Source of the DNA: Paenactinomyces guangxiensis
Lineage (GTDB): Bacteria; Bacillota; Bacilli; Thermoactinomycetales; Thermoactinomycetaceae
DNA: 64,000 nt
Assembly (NCBI RefSeq): GCF_016055185.1
Contig: NZ_JAECVR010000017.1
Location: forward strand, 31,795-95,794
Direction of reading: 5' to 3'
Part shown: one piece after another, positions 26,227-36,562 of the stretch
Layout of the letters: each line of letters starts with the position of its first letter
Position numbering within the stretch: the stretch's first letter is position 1
The notes under the pieces: generated by a model
The model's input: the letters and a program-made list of their open reading frames with translations, nothing else
Told to the model about the DNA's origin: nothing
The model's database searches: none
Made by a program: the position numbers and the translations under genes

Positions 26227-26303
26227 AACGGACGGATCTGTTTATTCTTTATCCTGTTGTCTAAATGACCTTAAAAATAGTCATTATTATCTATTCCGGC
26301 AAT

Positions 26304-26801
26304 TTATTTTTCTATCGAATAGATCACAACTGGGATAGATTGAAACAACGTTTCCTTTTCTTTGCTCATGCCGATTTTTTCTGCTACCTTGATGGATGCC
26401 AGATGATCCGGTTGAATGATACAGACTAATCTTTTTATTTTTAACTTTGTAAAGGCATAATCACGAAAAGCAGCTGCCGCTTCACTTGCATAACCTTGCC
26501 CCCAGTATTTCTTTGCCAACCAGTAGCCGATCTCCCACTCCATTTTCCCATCTACTTCTTGGGGAACAATCCCGGCATGTCCCAGGTATTCACCTGTCTG
26601 TTTTAGTACAGCCAGATGCAATCCAAACCCTTGCCCTCTTTTCTCCACCCAACGTGAGAAAATTTCCTGTATCTCCGCTTTCGTTTTTATTTTTCCGTCT
26701 CCAATATAACGAACTACTTCAGGGTCTCTCCACAGCGATATGACAAAATCCAAATCCCCGGATTGATAAGGACGAAAGTATATTCTCTCGGTTTCAAGCA
26801 T
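26304..26801 (-). CDS. GNAT-family N-acetyltransferase (RimJ/RimL type)
   Basis: A 165-residue Acetyltransf_3-type enzyme: LETERIYFRPYQSGDLDFV at the N-terminus, EWEIGYWLAKKYWGQGYASEAAAAF containing the acetyl-CoA binding Q/R-x-x-G-x-G/A loop, and ASIKVAEKIGM near the end. Such enzymes acetylate ribosomal protein N-termini or small amines; the substrate is unknown. ATG at 26801 follows GGAGG; a longer frame to 26888 has no support. Confidence 0.9.
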   Translation of the reverse strand: MLETERIYFRPYQSGDLDFVISLWRDPEVVRYIGDGKIKTKAEIQEIFSRWVEKRGQGFGLHLAVLKQTGEYLGHAGIVPQEVDGKMEWEIGYWLAKKYWGQGYASEAAAAFRDYAFTKLKIKRLVCIIQPDHLASIKVAEKIGMSKEKETLFQSIPVVIYSIEK

Positions 26802-26947
26802 GTTCTTTCCTCCAACTCGAAGATTGCTCTTTAAACAGACAACCCTCATGACTTGCCGGCACAACCTTGGGATGAAAGTTTGAATCATGCCGGGGAAGCA
26901 GAATTCCGGGGAGCGACCTATCTTTTCGCAGCCTCCAGAACTGTCAT

Positions 26948-26988
26948 AAAAAAACCCGGCATCCAGGAACCCTGTGGGAATACTGGAT
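26948..26988 (-). terminator. Terminator of nagZ-like gene
   Basis: Minus strand ATCCAG and CTGGAT pair across 16 bases that can fold further, followed by CCGGG and seven T, 25 bases past the stop. Confidence 0.7.
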
Positions 26989-27012
26989 TTTATTTAGATT
27001 CACCTTTATATT

Positions 27013-28761
27013 TTAGTAGCTTAACCCATGTCCAAACGAATACAGACCTTCGATCGACACAGGCAATTTTCCACCCGGCTGGGCTCCGTAAAGAACTTCT
27101 GCGGCGGCCCGCAACATCGTCGGGTTGGCTGTTTGCCAGCGGTCAATCGCATAAGTACTCATAAAAGCCTTTACTTCAGGGACATATTTGATGTCGTAGG
27201 GCAATCCAATCGCCACTACAGCGACAGGTTTATTCAGTTGATTCAAAGCCTTGATCAATTTGACCTGTCCCTCGGGCAAGACGCTTTGTGAATAACTGGC
27301 AACAACGATTTGGTCTGCATTTTCAGCCAGCTTAACCGCAGCCGCAATTTCCGGGTCCGTCGGATTTGCCGAAGATGCTTGCCATGTTGTCACCTGATTC
27401 CCGCTCACTTGTTCAATGGATGAGGCGAGCGTGTTCACATGGTGGACTCCGGCCACAAAAGTGGTTCCTTGATTCTTGGCCAAAGGCAGAACCGCGTTCT
27501 TATTTTTCACCAGTGTAACAGACCGCTTACCGATCTCATTGGCCGCTTGTTTAAACTTTTCTTGACCGATCACTTTCTCCGCTTTGTCCGGGTTTACATA
27601 GCGCCGGTGATCCAAATGATATTTATATTTTGCTTTTAAAACACGCTTGACAGATTGATTAAGGTGTTGTTTGGACAACTTCCCTGTTTTGGCGGCATCG
27701 ATCAGAGCGTTGTATGTCTCTTGTTGATCCTTTACTCTGTTGGCCACCATCACTACATCTGCACCAGCTTGAATAGCCATCACTGTCGCTTCACCCATTC
27801 CCCAGTTTTTGGAGATGGCATCCATCCACATCGCGTCGGTCACAATGAGACCATTATAACCCAATTTCCCCCTTAAATATCCATCCAGCACTTTGGGTGA
27901 TAAGGTTGCCGGCAAGTCGGGGTCAAGTGCCTTTACGATAATATGGGCCGTCATGATGGAGTCTGTTCCTGCCTTTATGGCCGCTGTAAATGGTGGCAGG
28001 TGGACCTTTTCCAGTGTATTCAAGTCATAGGCCACTGTTGGCAAACCCAGATGAGAATCGACGCTGGTATCGCCGTGGCCGGGGAAATGTTTGGCGGAGG
28101 CAATCACGCCTTCCTTCTGATATGCTTTTACTTGGGCTGTCGTCATCTCGGAAACCAGTTCCGTGTTCTCTCCAAATGAACGAACCCCGATCACCGGGTT
28201 GGCGGGATTGGTATTTACATCGGCAACCGGAGCAAAGTTCCAGTTAAATCCGACAGCTCGGGCTTCTTTGGCCGTAATCCGCGCAGACAGACCCGCAAGA
28301 GGCGGTTGATTTGTTGCAGCAATACCCATCAGTCGGGGGAAGGTTGTTGCATGGTCCGGCATCCGCTGTGCCGCACCGTACTCCAAATCCGCAGAGACCA
28401 GAAGCGGAATTCCCAGACGTGTATCTTCCGCCCATTTTTGCAATTGATTGATGTATTCTGCCGTTGCTTTGGGGCTTCTTTTTCCGTAAAGAATCACAGA
28501 TCCGACTTTATAGTTCTGAATCGCGGCCCGGGTCATTTCAGATGGCTGTCCATCCGGCTGGTCAGTGGTCGTAATCATCATTAATTGACCTACTTTTTCT
28601 TCATCAGTCATCTTTGACAACATACGTTCAATCTTTGTCTCCAATTTTTTTTCTCCACCGGCCACAGTTGCCTGGGCAAATACGGGAGGTCTGATAATAG
28701 TGAATAGGGCGAATAGGGAAACAATTGCAACCAGTCCTGATAGCCTCCATCGTTTTTCCAT
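27013..28761 (-). CDS. nagZ: Secreted family 3 glycoside hydrolase, NagZ-like beta-N-acetylhexosaminidase
   Basis: Predicted to remove terminal N-acetylglucosamine from cell-wall muropeptides outside the cell. The 582 residues carry a signal peptide (about 1-30, ending VFAQA), a GH3 TIM barrel with KHFPGHGDTSVDSH (224-236, the NagZ His/Asp dyad motif) and the nucleophile in GLIVTDAMWMDAI (D309), then the C-terminal alpha/beta domain found in B. subtilis NagZ (YbbD). ATG at 28761 fits AAAGGG better than the ATG three codons upstream. No amidase or permease partner is adjacent, unlike the B. subtilis ybbD cluster. Confidence 0.88.
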   Translation of the reverse strand: MEKRWRLSGLVAIVSLFALFTIIRPPVFAQATVAGGEKKLETKIERMLSKMTDEEKVGQLMMITTTDQPDGQPSEMTRAAIQNYKVGSVILYGKRSPKATAEYINQLQKWAEDTRLGIPLLVSADLEYGAAQRMPDHATTFPRLMGIAATNQPPLAGLSARITAKEARAVGFNWNFAPVADVNTNPANPVIGVRSFGENTELVSEMTTAQVKAYQKEGVIASAKHFPGHGDTSVDSHLGLPTVAYDLNTLEKVHLPPFTAAIKAGTDSIMTAHIIVKALDPDLPATLSPKVLDGYLRGKLGYNGLIVTDAMWMDAISKNWGMGEATVMAIQAGADVVMVANRVKDQQETYNALIDAAKTGKLSKQHLNQSVKRVLKAKYKYHLDHRRYVNPDKAEKVIGQEKFKQAANEIGKRSVTLVKNKNAVLPLAKNQGTTFVAGVHHVNTLASSIEQVSGNQVTTWQASSANPTDPEIAAAVKLAENADQIVVASYSQSVLPEGQVKLIKALNQLNKPVAVVAIGLPYDIKYVPEVKAFMSTYAIDRWQTANPTMLRAAAEVLYGAQPGGKLPVSIEGLYSFGHGLSY

Positions 28762-28848
28762 CTTTCCCATCCCTTTCTCTGTAAAATTAGAGCCGTTTAA
28801 TATTTCGTTATGAAATAATTTTATCCTTCTTAGTATTTAAAATCATAC

Positions 28849-28871
28849 AAAAAAGCGCCGATAAGGGCGCT
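28849..28871 (-). terminator. Terminator of apt
   Basis: Minus strand AGCGCC pairs with GGCGCT and ends in six T, 17 bases after the apt stop. It closes the CDF-recJ-apt transcript. Confidence 0.85.
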
Positions 28872-28888
28872 TATCATTGTGTGATGCA

Positions 28889-29401
28889 TCAATATTGAAC
28901 CAGTGAAACAATATCCAGTTCCTTTAATTTATCGCGGCCATTGAGATAGGTTAATTCAATCAAAAAAGCAAGCCCGATGGGTTGCCCCCCTAACTGCCGG
29001 ACTAGATCAAGAGTAGCGGAAATCGTACCGCCGGTTGCCAAAAGGTCATCGGCGATTAATACTTTTTGCCCCGGTTGTATGGCATCTTTGTGAATGGCGA
29101 GAGCATCTTTGCCGTATTCCAAACTATAGTTGGCTTCAACGGTTTCAGCCGGCAATTTACCCGCTTTGCGCACAGGGACAAAGCCAATTTCCAGAGCATA
29201 GGCTAATGGTGCTCCCACCACGAATCCTCTTGCTTCCGGCCCGACAATCACATCTATTTGCTTACCCTTCAGCTGGTCTGCCAGTTGATTGATCGCCGCC
29301 TTATAAGATGGCCCATCTTTTAATAGTGTAGTAATATCTTTAAACCGAATTCCCGGATGCGGAAAATCTGGAATCACCCGAATCTTCTCTTTGAAGTCCA
29401 T
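28889..29401 (-). CDS. apt: Adenine phosphoribosyltransferase
   Basis: Purine salvage enzyme making AMP from adenine and PRPP. The 170 residues are full length, with [15 protein letters not shown] at the N-terminus and the PRPP motif [13 protein letters not shown]. The ATG at 29401 follows AGGAGG. The gene start lies inside the end of recJ, overlapping by 62 bases in another frame; recJ-apt neighbours are standard in Bacillales. Confidence 0.96.
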   Translation of the reverse strand: MDFKEKIRVIPDFPHPGIRFKDITTLLKDGPSYKAAINQLADQLKGKQIDVIVGPEARGFVVGAPLAYALEIGFVPVRKAGKLPAETVEANYSLEYGKDALAIHKDAIQPGQKVLIADDLLATGGTISATLDLVRQLGGQPIGLAFLIELTYLNGRDKLKELDIVSLVQY

Positions 29402-31766
29402 TATTTTTTCCTCCTAAGTGCCATTTAAACTTGACGTTTGTCAACAGATAATTGCAAAGTTCCCGATACGAAGAGTAAACGAGTGTCTGCAATACTTGTT
29501 CCCTGGCTAACTGACGCTGGTATAACTTCGATTCAGTCAACGCTTTTTTAATTGGATGAGGATCAACATGAATAAGGCCTTGTTCGATTCTTAAGAACCC
29601 TAACTCCTCAAACACATGAATCATAAAGGAAAGCGGTCTCTTTTGCAATCCCGTTACCCGCATTAATGACGGCATATGCCGGCTGATGGAAATAGTCCCT
29701 TTTCCCGCCAGCGCTTGATATAATCGTTTAAATTGTTCACGAGTCGGCACTTTCACCAATAAATCATCAAAATCGGCGTCCCCGTAGATAAAGTACAGAC
29801 GCTCCGCTTCCCGGCAATAGCTTAACCCCCGAATAAACAGTTCCATCGATGGCGGAGGATCCACGAAGACAAAATTCTTTGCCTCTCTCGCTTTTTCCTC
29901 CCATCTGTCTATCTCCAAGTCCTCCCAAAAAATAACGCGATTTGGCCCTTTTTCAGCAATCAACTGTGGCTGGGAACAAGATTTTGCACAGATAAAGCGA
30001 TAACTTTCCTCTTCGATCCCGGATAACCATTCCAACTGTACACGGTTGCTGCGCCAATCGAACACTTGCAAGTGAGGGATCGAGAGATCACGAATTAGCA
30101 GTTGCGGTGTTCGCTTTCCATTCCATTCATTCATCTGCAATTCGCCTAACAATTGGACTTTAGCATAGGGAGCCATCTCCTGTGCAAGATCGGCTAAACG
30201 GAAACCTACTGCATCCATATGGTGCCCCCCTGCCTCTAAATACAACTTTAAATGCTGTTTCTGCTGTCCAATCAATTGCACGCGGGTGATATTGGCTTCA
30301 CGAACAACAAATAAGGGCGTCGGGTTGCCCATCCCGTACGGGGCGAGTGCTTGCAACTGGTCAATGAGTTGCGGCTGGATCTGGTCTAACGTTAGCTCTT
30401 CTTCCGGCACAGTCAGCGGGGTATAATCCTCAGGAGCAAGCCATTCTTTTGCCAGTGCAGTCAATCGGTCATGAAAGGATGGGAGGTGGTCTGTTGGCAA
30501 GGTCATTCCCGCCGCCATGTAGTGGCCTCCGTAATGGGGCAACAGATCCCGGCAAGCAGTTAATGCCTTATACATATCAAACCCGGCAATACTACGCGCC
30601 GATCCTTTTGCCATTTTACTTTCCTCGTCCACCCCAAGCACAATGACCGGGCGATAATATTTTTCTACTAAACGTGAGGCAACAATGCCGATTACTCCGA
30701 CATTCCATCCCTCTTTGGCCACAACGATGACATGACGGTGGCGTTCAGGAGAGGCCTCTACTTCAGCCACTGCTTCTTCGGCCATCTCCTCCACGAGCTG
30801 CTGCCGTTCACGATTCATCAGATTGAGCTCTTCCGCGATAAGGCGGGCCTGTTCCCAATTTTTTGTAACAAGTAAGTCAACAGCCTGATTAGCGGAATCC
30901 AAACGACCACTCGCATTAATCCGTGGACCGAGAGAAAATCCAACATGGCCTGCTGAAACATCCTGATCGATCCCGGACACTTCCAGGAGGGCAGCAATCC
31001 CGACATGCTCCCGTAAATTCATCCTCTTTAAGCCGTATGTAGCAAAAACGCGATTCTCATCCACAAGTGGAACAAGGTCAGCAATCGTCCCCAGCGCAAC
31101 GATTTCCAGCAATTCCTCTGGCACCCGGCCCAATAAAGCGGTTGCCAGTTTAAATGCAACTCCGACTCCGGCCAATTTGTCAAAAGGGTAAGAGCAAGCC
31201 GGTTTTTTGGGGTTGATTACCGCCAGGGCGTCCGGCAGGGTTTCCGGCGGTTCATGGTGATCAGTAATAATCAGGTCCAATCCCAGCTCTTTTGCGAATC
31301 CGGCTTCCATGACGGCACTGATTCCGGTGTCGACGGATATAATCAGCTGAAATCCGCGCTCCTTGGCCAACTGCAGTGCCTCTTTATTGATACCGTAGCC
31401 TTCACGAAAGCGATTCGGAATATAGTAATCCACATCTGCCCCTAATTGCCGTAAAACCATAATCATTAAACTGGTACTACTGACACCGTCAGCGTCATAA
31501 TCCCCGTATACGAGAATCTTTTCCCCCTGCCGGATCGCACGGTGGATTCGCTCAACAGCTTCATGCATCCCGTCAAGTAAAAAGGGGTCATACAAATCAT
31601 CCAGACGGGGGTTTAAAAATCGCTTTGCTTGCACTGCATCATCGATTTCCCTCCGGATCAACATTCGGGCAACCGTAGGGTGAATGTTTAACTCTTTACT
31701 TAACTTCCGGCACCGGTCCGGGTCGATCTGCGCCGGTTGCCACCGGGTTTTTGAACGTAACATCAT
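29340..31766 (-). CDS. recJ: Single-stranded-DNA-specific exonuclease RecJ
   Basis: 5'-3' ssDNA exonuclease of recombination and mismatch repair. The 808 residues include DHH motifs [12 protein letters not shown] and ITDHHEPPE, a GG(H)xxAAG DHHA1 motif ([13 protein letters not shown]), an OB domain and the Gram-positive C-terminal extension. ATG at 31766 follows GAGGTG. The last 20 residues are encoded by bases that also contain the start of apt; they look unconserved, so an ancestral stop may have been lost. It follows the CDF transporter gene by 57 bases. Confidence 0.95.
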   Translation of the reverse strand: MMLRSKTRWQPAQIDPDRCRKLSKELNIHPTVARMLIRREIDDAVQAKRFLNPRLDDLYDPFLLDGMHEAVERIHRAIRQGEKILVYGDYDADGVSSTSLMIMVLRQLGADVDYYIPNRFREGYGINKEALQLAKERGFQLIISVDTGISAVMEAGFAKELGLDLIITDHHEPPETLPDALAVINPKKPACSYPFDKLAGVGVAFKLATALLGRVPEELLEIVALGTIADLVPLVDENRVFATYGLKRMNLREHVGIAALLEVSGIDQDVSAGHVGFSLGPRINASGRLDSANQAVDLLVTKNWEQARLIAEELNLMNRERQQLVEEMAEEAVAEVEASPERHRHVIVVAKEGWNVGVIGIVASRLVEKYYRPVIVLGVDEESKMAKGSARSIAGFDMYKALTACRDLLPHYGGHYMAAGMTLPTDHLPSFHDRLTALAKEWLAPEDYTPLTVPEEELTLDQIQPQLIDQLQALAPYGMGNPTPLFVVREANITRVQLIGQQKQHLKLYLEAGGHHMDAVGFRLADLAQEMAPYAKVQLLGELQMNEWNGKRTPQLLIRDLSIPHLQVFDWRSNRVQLEWLSGIEEESYRFICAKSCSQPQLIAEKGPNRVIFWEDLEIDRWEEKAREAKNFVFVDPPPSMELFIRGLSYCREAERLYFIYGDADFDDLLVKVPTREQFKRLYQALAGKGTISISRHMPSLMRVTGLQKRPLSFMIHVFEELGFLRIEQGLIHVDPHPIKKALTESKLYQRQLAREQVLQTLVYSSYRELCNYLLTNVKFKWHLGGKNNGLQREDSGDSRFSASGNSV

Positions 31767-31823
31767 CCGTTCACCTCGCTTTGCGTTTACCATTATAGCA
31801 CAAAGCAAGTCTCCTACATTACC

Positions 31824-32723
31824 TTATGTAGTACCGGAATCGTAAGGGTTAATATGAACAAGCACATTGGAAACATGCGGGAATTTTCCCATCAAAGTTT
31901 TTTTCACATTTTTTCCGATTCGATGCCCTTCTTCTACAGTGATATGGGGATCAACGGCGATTCGGATATCCACAATTACATAATGACCATGCTGCCTTGC
32001 TAATAACTCATCTACCTTGATCACCCCGTTTACCTGTGCCGCAGTCTCCAGCAGATCTCTGGATTCCTCCGCATTGAGTACACGATCCAGCGCATCACCA
32101 ATCGATTCCCTGGCCAGCCGGTAAGCCATAAATAAAACAAAGATTGAGACTCCAATTCCGGCCACCGGATCAAGATAGACTAGCTCAGGAACTCCGATAT
32201 AGCCTCCAACAATCGATCCCAGAATCCCCAGCAACGCCGCCAGGGTGGAAAAAACATCGGAACGATGATCCCAGGCATTGGCAATAATCGCCTGGCTGTC
32301 TATTCGTTTGCCCAGACGATATGTATAACGAAACAAAATTTCTTTGGCAAGGATGGAGAATACGGCAGCAGCAACAGCCATCCACCCGGGAGGCTTAATT
32401 GGCTCCAAAAAAGCCTCCACCGACCGGTAACCCACCTCCAGCCCGACCCCGGCAATCAAAACAGCGACAACAATAGCCGCAATGGTTTCTGCCTTTCCGT
32501 GCCCGTAAGGATGCTCTTCATCGGGAGGAGTGTGGGCCAAACGAACTCCAAACAGGACGGCGACGGAGCTGACTACATCGGTGGCGGAGTTGGCAGCATC
32601 AGCGATCAAAGCCCGGCTTCCTGACATCATGCCTGCTGCTCCTTTTAAAACGGCTAAACAGGCATTTGCGATAATCCCTACCCATGCTCCCCGTTTCGCC
32701 TCTTGATACCGGGTATTACTCAT
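31824..32723 (-). CDS. Cation diffusion facilitator transporter
   Basis: A 299-residue divalent-metal/proton antiporter of the cytoplasmic membrane. Six hydrophobic segments; metal site residues in TM2 (ADAANSATDVVSS) and TM5 (NAWDHRSDVFST), then a ferredoxin-like cytosolic domain ending HVSNVLVHINPYD. The overall pattern resembles MneS/YeaB manganese exporters, but the metal cannot be fixed. ATG at 32723 follows TGGAGG. It heads the transcript with recJ and apt. Confidence 0.92.
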   Translation of the reverse strand: MSNTRYQEAKRGAWVGIIANACLAVLKGAAGMMSGSRALIADAANSATDVVSSVAVLFGVRLAHTPPDEEHPYGHGKAETIAAIVVAVLIAGVGLEVGYRSVEAFLEPIKPPGWMAVAAAVFSILAKEILFRYTYRLGKRIDSQAIIANAWDHRSDVFSTLAALLGILGSIVGGYIGVPELVYLDPVAGIGVSIFVLFMAYRLARESIGDALDRVLNAEESRDLLETAAQVNGVIKVDELLARQHGHYVIVDIRIAVDPHITVEEGHRIGKNVKKTLMGKFPHVSNVLVHINPYDSGTT

Positions 32724-32746
32724 ACGCAGTTACCTCCAAAAGATGA

Positions 32747-32765
32747 GCCGCGGACGAACCGCGGC
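32747..32765 (-). terminator. Hairpin after secF
   Basis: GCCGCGG pairs with CCGCGGC across 5 bases, 36 bases past the secF stop; the following T run is weak, so termination may be partial. Confidence 0.55.
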
Positions 32766-32800
32766 CTGCTCAATGAAAGTTTACGTATGTTACTGTTAAT

Positions 32801-33721
32801 CTATTCGGTGACCACTTGATCACGGTTTTTTTCTTTTTGCAACGAGCGCCATTTCCACCCGACCCAGATCTGGCTGGCAAGGAAAATGGAAGAGTACGCT
32901 CCCGAAAGCAATCCCAACAGCAGAGCCAGAGAGAAGTTTCGGATACTCTCTCCACCCAGCAGGAAGAGAGCAAGAGCGGCAAAAGCAACTGTCAAAACGG
33001 TATTGATCGAACGTGTCAACGTCTGAAGAAGACTCTCATTGACCACTTTTGAAAGTTCTTCCCATTTGGTCGGTTTTACCCGTTTCATATTTTCGCGGAT
33101 GCGGTCAAAGATCACAATTGTATCGTTAATTGAATAACCGATAATCGTAAGCACAGCTGCAATAAAGACAATATCCACCTCTAACCGCAAAATGGAAAAC
33201 ATCCCCACCGTAAAGAGGGCATCATGAAACAGGGCGATGATCGCCGCAACGGCAAAGCGGTATTCAAAGCGCACCGTCACATAGAGGATAATCACCGCCG
33301 AGGCGATCAGCACCGAGATGATCGCGTTTTTAGCAAGTTCGCGCCCGATAATCGGATCAACGACCTGCTCTTGCATACTAACCTTTTGTTTGAATGCCTC
33401 ATTAAACTTCTGAATGATTTTTGCCTTTTCCGGTTGGCTGATCTCTTTATCTACGCGGAATATGAGAATGTCCTGGTTTGGGCCGCCAACACGGGCATTG
33501 GGGTTCTTGTAGCCAAGATTCTCCAGTACCTGCCTGGATTTTTCAAGATTAACCTGTTTCTCAAATTTAATATCCAGGCGGGAACCGCTAACAAAATCAA
33601 TTCCCAGGTTAAGTCCCTGAAGGAGTAAGGATCCAATCGCTAAAACCATAAGGATGATGCTGATGGTAAAATAAATTTTTCGTTTGCTAACAAAGTCTAT
33701 TTTAAAGGTCACTGATCTCAT
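32801..33721 (-). CDS. secF: Protein translocase subunit SecF
   Basis: Partner of SecD in proton-driven protein export. About 303-306 residues with six membrane segments, GLNLGIDFVSGSRLDI after TM1, and TIIGYSINDTIVIFDRIREN typical of TM4-TM5. The start is ATG 33721 or, with a better-spaced GAGAGG site, GTG 33712. It overlaps the secD stop by 11-20 bases, indicating coupled translation. B. subtilis has one fused SecDF; separate genes are the arrangement in many other bacteria. Confidence 0.95.
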   Translation of the reverse strand: MRSVTFKIDFVSKRKIYFTISIILMVLAIGSLLLQGLNLGIDFVSGSRLDIKFEKQVNLEKSRQVLENLGYKNPNARVGGPNQDILIFRVDKEISQPEKAKIIQKFNEAFKQKVSMQEQVVDPIIGRELAKNAIISVLIASAVIILYVTVRFEYRFAVAAIIALFHDALFTVGMFSILRLEVDIVFIAAVLTIIGYSINDTIVIFDRIRENMKRVKPTKWEELSKVVNESLLQTLTRSINTVLTVAFAALALFLLGGESIRNFSLALLLGLLSGAYSSIFLASQIWVGWKWRSLQKEKNRDQVVTE

Positions 33722-34937
33722 CCTCTCTCACGCCAAACAGCCCGGGATGTTTTAGCAGGTTGGATCGGATTAATAAGTTCATCAAAATCCGTGATAAGCC
33801 TACCGCCGCGATAAAGCTGACGATAATACTTACAATCAAGGAAACGGAAAATCCTTTTACAGCAGCCGTTCCATAGAAGAAGAGAACACCTGCCGCAATG
33901 ATTGTGGTGATATTGGCGTCAAAAATCGTCCAGAAGGACCGCCGGGATCCCGATCTCATCGCAGCCGGAACACTTTTCCCGATCCGCAACTCCTCACGAA
34001 TCCGTTCATTCATAATTATGTTTGCGTCAACCGCCATCCCGATTCCAAGAATGAACGCCGCAATTCCGGGCAGGGTTAAGGTGACATCCAACAGCATAAA
34101 TGTCAAAAGTACCAGGTAAGAATAAGCAATGAGAGTGACTGTAGCGATCATACCGGGCAAACGGTAATAACCGATAACAAATATAAAGATAGCGAGAATC
34201 GCATATACTCCGGCGATCAGGCTGTCCTTCATGGATGCAGCCCCCAGGCTGGCGTCAACAGCAAAGCTTTGCACTTCTTCCAGTTCAATCGGAATCGCTC
34301 CCGCATTCAGGAGGTCTACCAGTTTCTGTGCCTCCTCTACTGACCGTTGACCATCTATCTGGGCATTTCCACCGGTAATGACAGTTTGAATGACAGGCGC
34401 ACTTAACTGAGTTTCATCCAGATAAATAGGCATAGGCTGCCCTAAGTATTTTCTCGTTACATCTTCCAACTTTTTAGGATTTTTCATCTGCAATGTCACC
34501 AGCGGCTGGTTTGTTTGAGGATCGTAGTCAACCTTGGCTCCATGCTCTTTTAAATCTTTTCCGTCAATCAATACCTTTTTTCCCGTCGGGTCACGAAAAG
34601 TGAGTTTCGCAGGTTTACCTAACAATCGGCGTGCTTCAGCCTGGTCTTTGACCCCCGCCAGCTGTACACGGATTCGATTGGGCTCTTCAACAGTAATTTC
34701 CGGTTCGGTCACACCGATCACATCGACCCGGTTCCGAATCGCACTGGCGGCATCATGCAAAATTTGCGCATTCACTTTTTGTCCCTTTTTTGCTTGATAG
34801 AGGACTTCAAATCCACCTTGTAAATCAAGTCCCTTGGTAATATTGTTCCATATTTTGCCGGTGGTTGTGGCCGCTGTTCCCAATATTGCAACCACCAGGA
34901 GGATAAATATGGTCAATTTCCCTTTACGAAGCTTCAT
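33702..34937 (-). CDS. secD: Protein translocase subunit SecD
   Basis: Membrane protein that assists SecYEG export using the proton gradient. The 411 residues show TM1 plus GLDLQGGFEVLYQAK, a shortened periplasmic P1 domain, and the TM4 region GIGMAVDANIIMNERIREEL with the conserved Asp. ATG at 34937 follows GAGGAG. First gene of the secD-secF pair; the 283-base gap upstream (34938-35220) contains its promoter region and no supported gene. Confidence 0.95.
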   Translation of the reverse strand: MKLRKGKLTIFILLVVAILGTAATTTGKIWNNITKGLDLQGGFEVLYQAKKGQKVNAQILHDAASAIRNRVDVIGVTEPEITVEEPNRIRVQLAGVKDQAEARRLLGKPAKLTFRDPTGKKVLIDGKDLKEHGAKVDYDPQTNQPLVTLQMKNPKKLEDVTRKYLGQPMPIYLDETQLSAPVIQTVITGGNAQIDGQRSVEEAQKLVDLLNAGAIPIELEEVQSFAVDASLGAASMKDSLIAGVYAILAIFIFVIGYYRLPGMIATVTLIAYSYLVLLTFMLLDVTLTLPGIAAFILGIGMAVDANIIMNERIREELRIGKSVPAAMRSGSRRSFWTIFDANITTIIAAGVLFFYGTAAVKGFSVSLIVSIIVSFIAAVGLSRILMNLLIRSNLLKHPGLFGVREDEISDL

Positions 34938-35220
34938 CCTTTGCTCCTCCTTCATTCAAAGCACCATAGCTATAATTATCCCAACTGAAACAGGCAATGT
35001 CAATTTGCACAGAAACACCTGGCTTCAAAAATACCAACTCTTCACTGATAATAGAAAATGGATGGAACGCGTAACCCGGGCATGAAATATTGGTAGGATT
35101 CCAACATATCAAAGATTTTATCTTGTCTCCGGTTCACAAAAATTGTACCATCTTAATTGATCATCATTTCATCACCCCATGACGGAAACATCCAAACAAT
35201 AAATAAGGATGATATGACCA

Positions 35221-36039
35221 TTGAAACTGATCAGACAATTCATTTATTTTGTTTACCAACAGTCTATCTCCTGTATCTTTCCAATCGCCATCTTTATCAC
35301 ACTGGCGATCTCCAAGGTCATTGACCCTCCCTTGATTCATCGTTATGATTTTATTTTGATTATCTGTGTGTTGATCCAAATCATGATGGTTGTCAGTGGT
35401 CTGGAATCAAAAGAAGAACTCAAGGTAATCAGCATTTTTCATGTGATCGGTCTGGGTTTAGAGCTGTACAAGGTACATATGGGCTCCTGGGCATATCCGG
35501 AACCGGCATGGGCAAAGGTGTTTGGGGTTCCGTTATACAGCGGCTTTATGTATGCCAGCGTTGCCAGCTATTTGTGCCAGTCCTGGAGCCGGTTAAAACT
35601 CCGCCTGCACGGCTGGCCCAGTGCGGTCTGGACAGCATTGATCGGGTGCGGGATTTATCTCAACTTCTTTACGCATCATTACCTGTATGACATGAGATGG
35701 ATTTTAACCGCCTTGTTGATTGTGGTATTTTACCGTACCTATGTAGAATTTTCCGTAAAAGAGGTTACATACCGGATGCCTCTCGTTCTGTCGTTTGTGC
35801 TGATCGGCTTTCTCATCTGGATCGCGGAGAACATTGCCACATTTCTGGGTGCCTGGCAATATCCGTATCAAAGGCTGGCATGGAGCTTCGTTGATTTCGG
35901 GAAAATCAGTTCATGGTTTCTGCTGGTGATTATCAGCTTTATTATCGTTGCCCAGTTAAAGCATGTAAAAGAATCATTAAGAAGAGGAGAGCCTGAAGGG
36001 CTGATGGCCGGAGAAACAAAAAACGGGCTTAACGCGTAA
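35221..36039 (+). CDS. DUF817 family membrane protein (YoaT-like)
   Basis: A 272-residue protein with eight to nine hydrophobic segments and conserved family pieces GSWAYPEPAWAKVFGVPLYSGFMYASVASY and FLGAWQYPYQRLAWSFVDFGKISSW. Function unknown. Start is TTG at 35221 after AAGGATG. A terminator follows 12 bases after the stop. Confidence 0.88.
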   Translation: MKLIRQFIYFVYQQSISCIFPIAIFITLAISKVIDPPLIHRYDFILIICVLIQIMMVVSGLESKEELKVISIFHVIGLGLELYKVHMGSWAYPEPAWAKVFGVPLYSGFMYASVASYLCQSWSRLKLRLHGWPSAVWTALIGCGIYLNFFTHHYLYDMRWILTALLIVVFYRTYVEFSVKEVTYRMPLVLSFVLIGFLIWIAENIATFLGAWQYPYQRLAWSFVDFGKISSWFLLVIISFIIVAQLKHVKESLRRGEPEGLMAGETKNGLNA

Positions 36040-36051
36040 TAAAAAAGTTTT

Positions 36052-36088
36052 AAGCGACACCACTACACGGGTAGCCGGTGTCGCTTTT
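36052..36088 (+). terminator. Terminator of the DUF817 gene
   Basis: AAGCGACACC pairs with GGTGTCGCTT across 15 bases followed by T; also faces comN, for which it may serve on the other strand. Confidence 0.85.
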
Positions 36089-36116
36089 GTTATTGGATGG
36101 GACTCTTTTCCCGATC

Positions 36117-36404
36117 CTATTCCTTATAGACCGAAAGCATTAACCAATTCATAAAGCGATTCGCCTTTAACGACATAATGTCATTGACTAAACGGTTTAA
36201 CCGCGGCCAGCCTCTGCGGTAGTTTTCGGATACACAGGCCCAGATCTGTTCCCCGGTTACATTTTCATATCCATACATACGAAATTCTTCTGCTTTACTA
36301 TTGCATAAATCTTCGATACACTGCATCAGTTCATGCTCGCGCAACAGTTCAACAGTGTTGTTTTTTAAACGGCTTACTGATTTTAACGTACCATGTCGTC
36401 CCAT
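36117..36404 (-). CDS. comN: Post-transcriptional regulator, ComN-like
   Basis: A 95-residue protein whose C-terminal two thirds (CNSKAEEFRMYGYENVTGEQ, then RLNRLVNDIMSLKANRFMNW) match the ComN/YrzD family. In B. subtilis ComN promotes comE mRNA accumulation and localises to poles with DivIVA. The ATG at 36404 follows GAGGAGG; the longer frame to 36470 is unsupported. Its place between spoVB and secDF is the same as in B. subtilis, which supports the call. It diverges from spoVB. Confidence 0.85.
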   Translation of the reverse strand: MGRHGTLKSVSRLKNNTVELLREHELMQCIEDLCNSKAEEFRMYGYENVTGEQIWACVSENYRRGWPRLNRLVNDIMSLKANRFMNWLMLSVYKE

Positions 36405-36562
36405 GGTGTTCCTCCTCAAAAATGATTTACGTCGTCTGTAAAAAAACATAATTCGACATAATTCTGTCAAATCCTACTTTGTCCGCAATTTATTTTTAGG
36501 CATGAGTCTGCAGGACAAGGCATAGGCTTGTATCAATCAGTGTATAAAGGAGGGGCCGGGAT

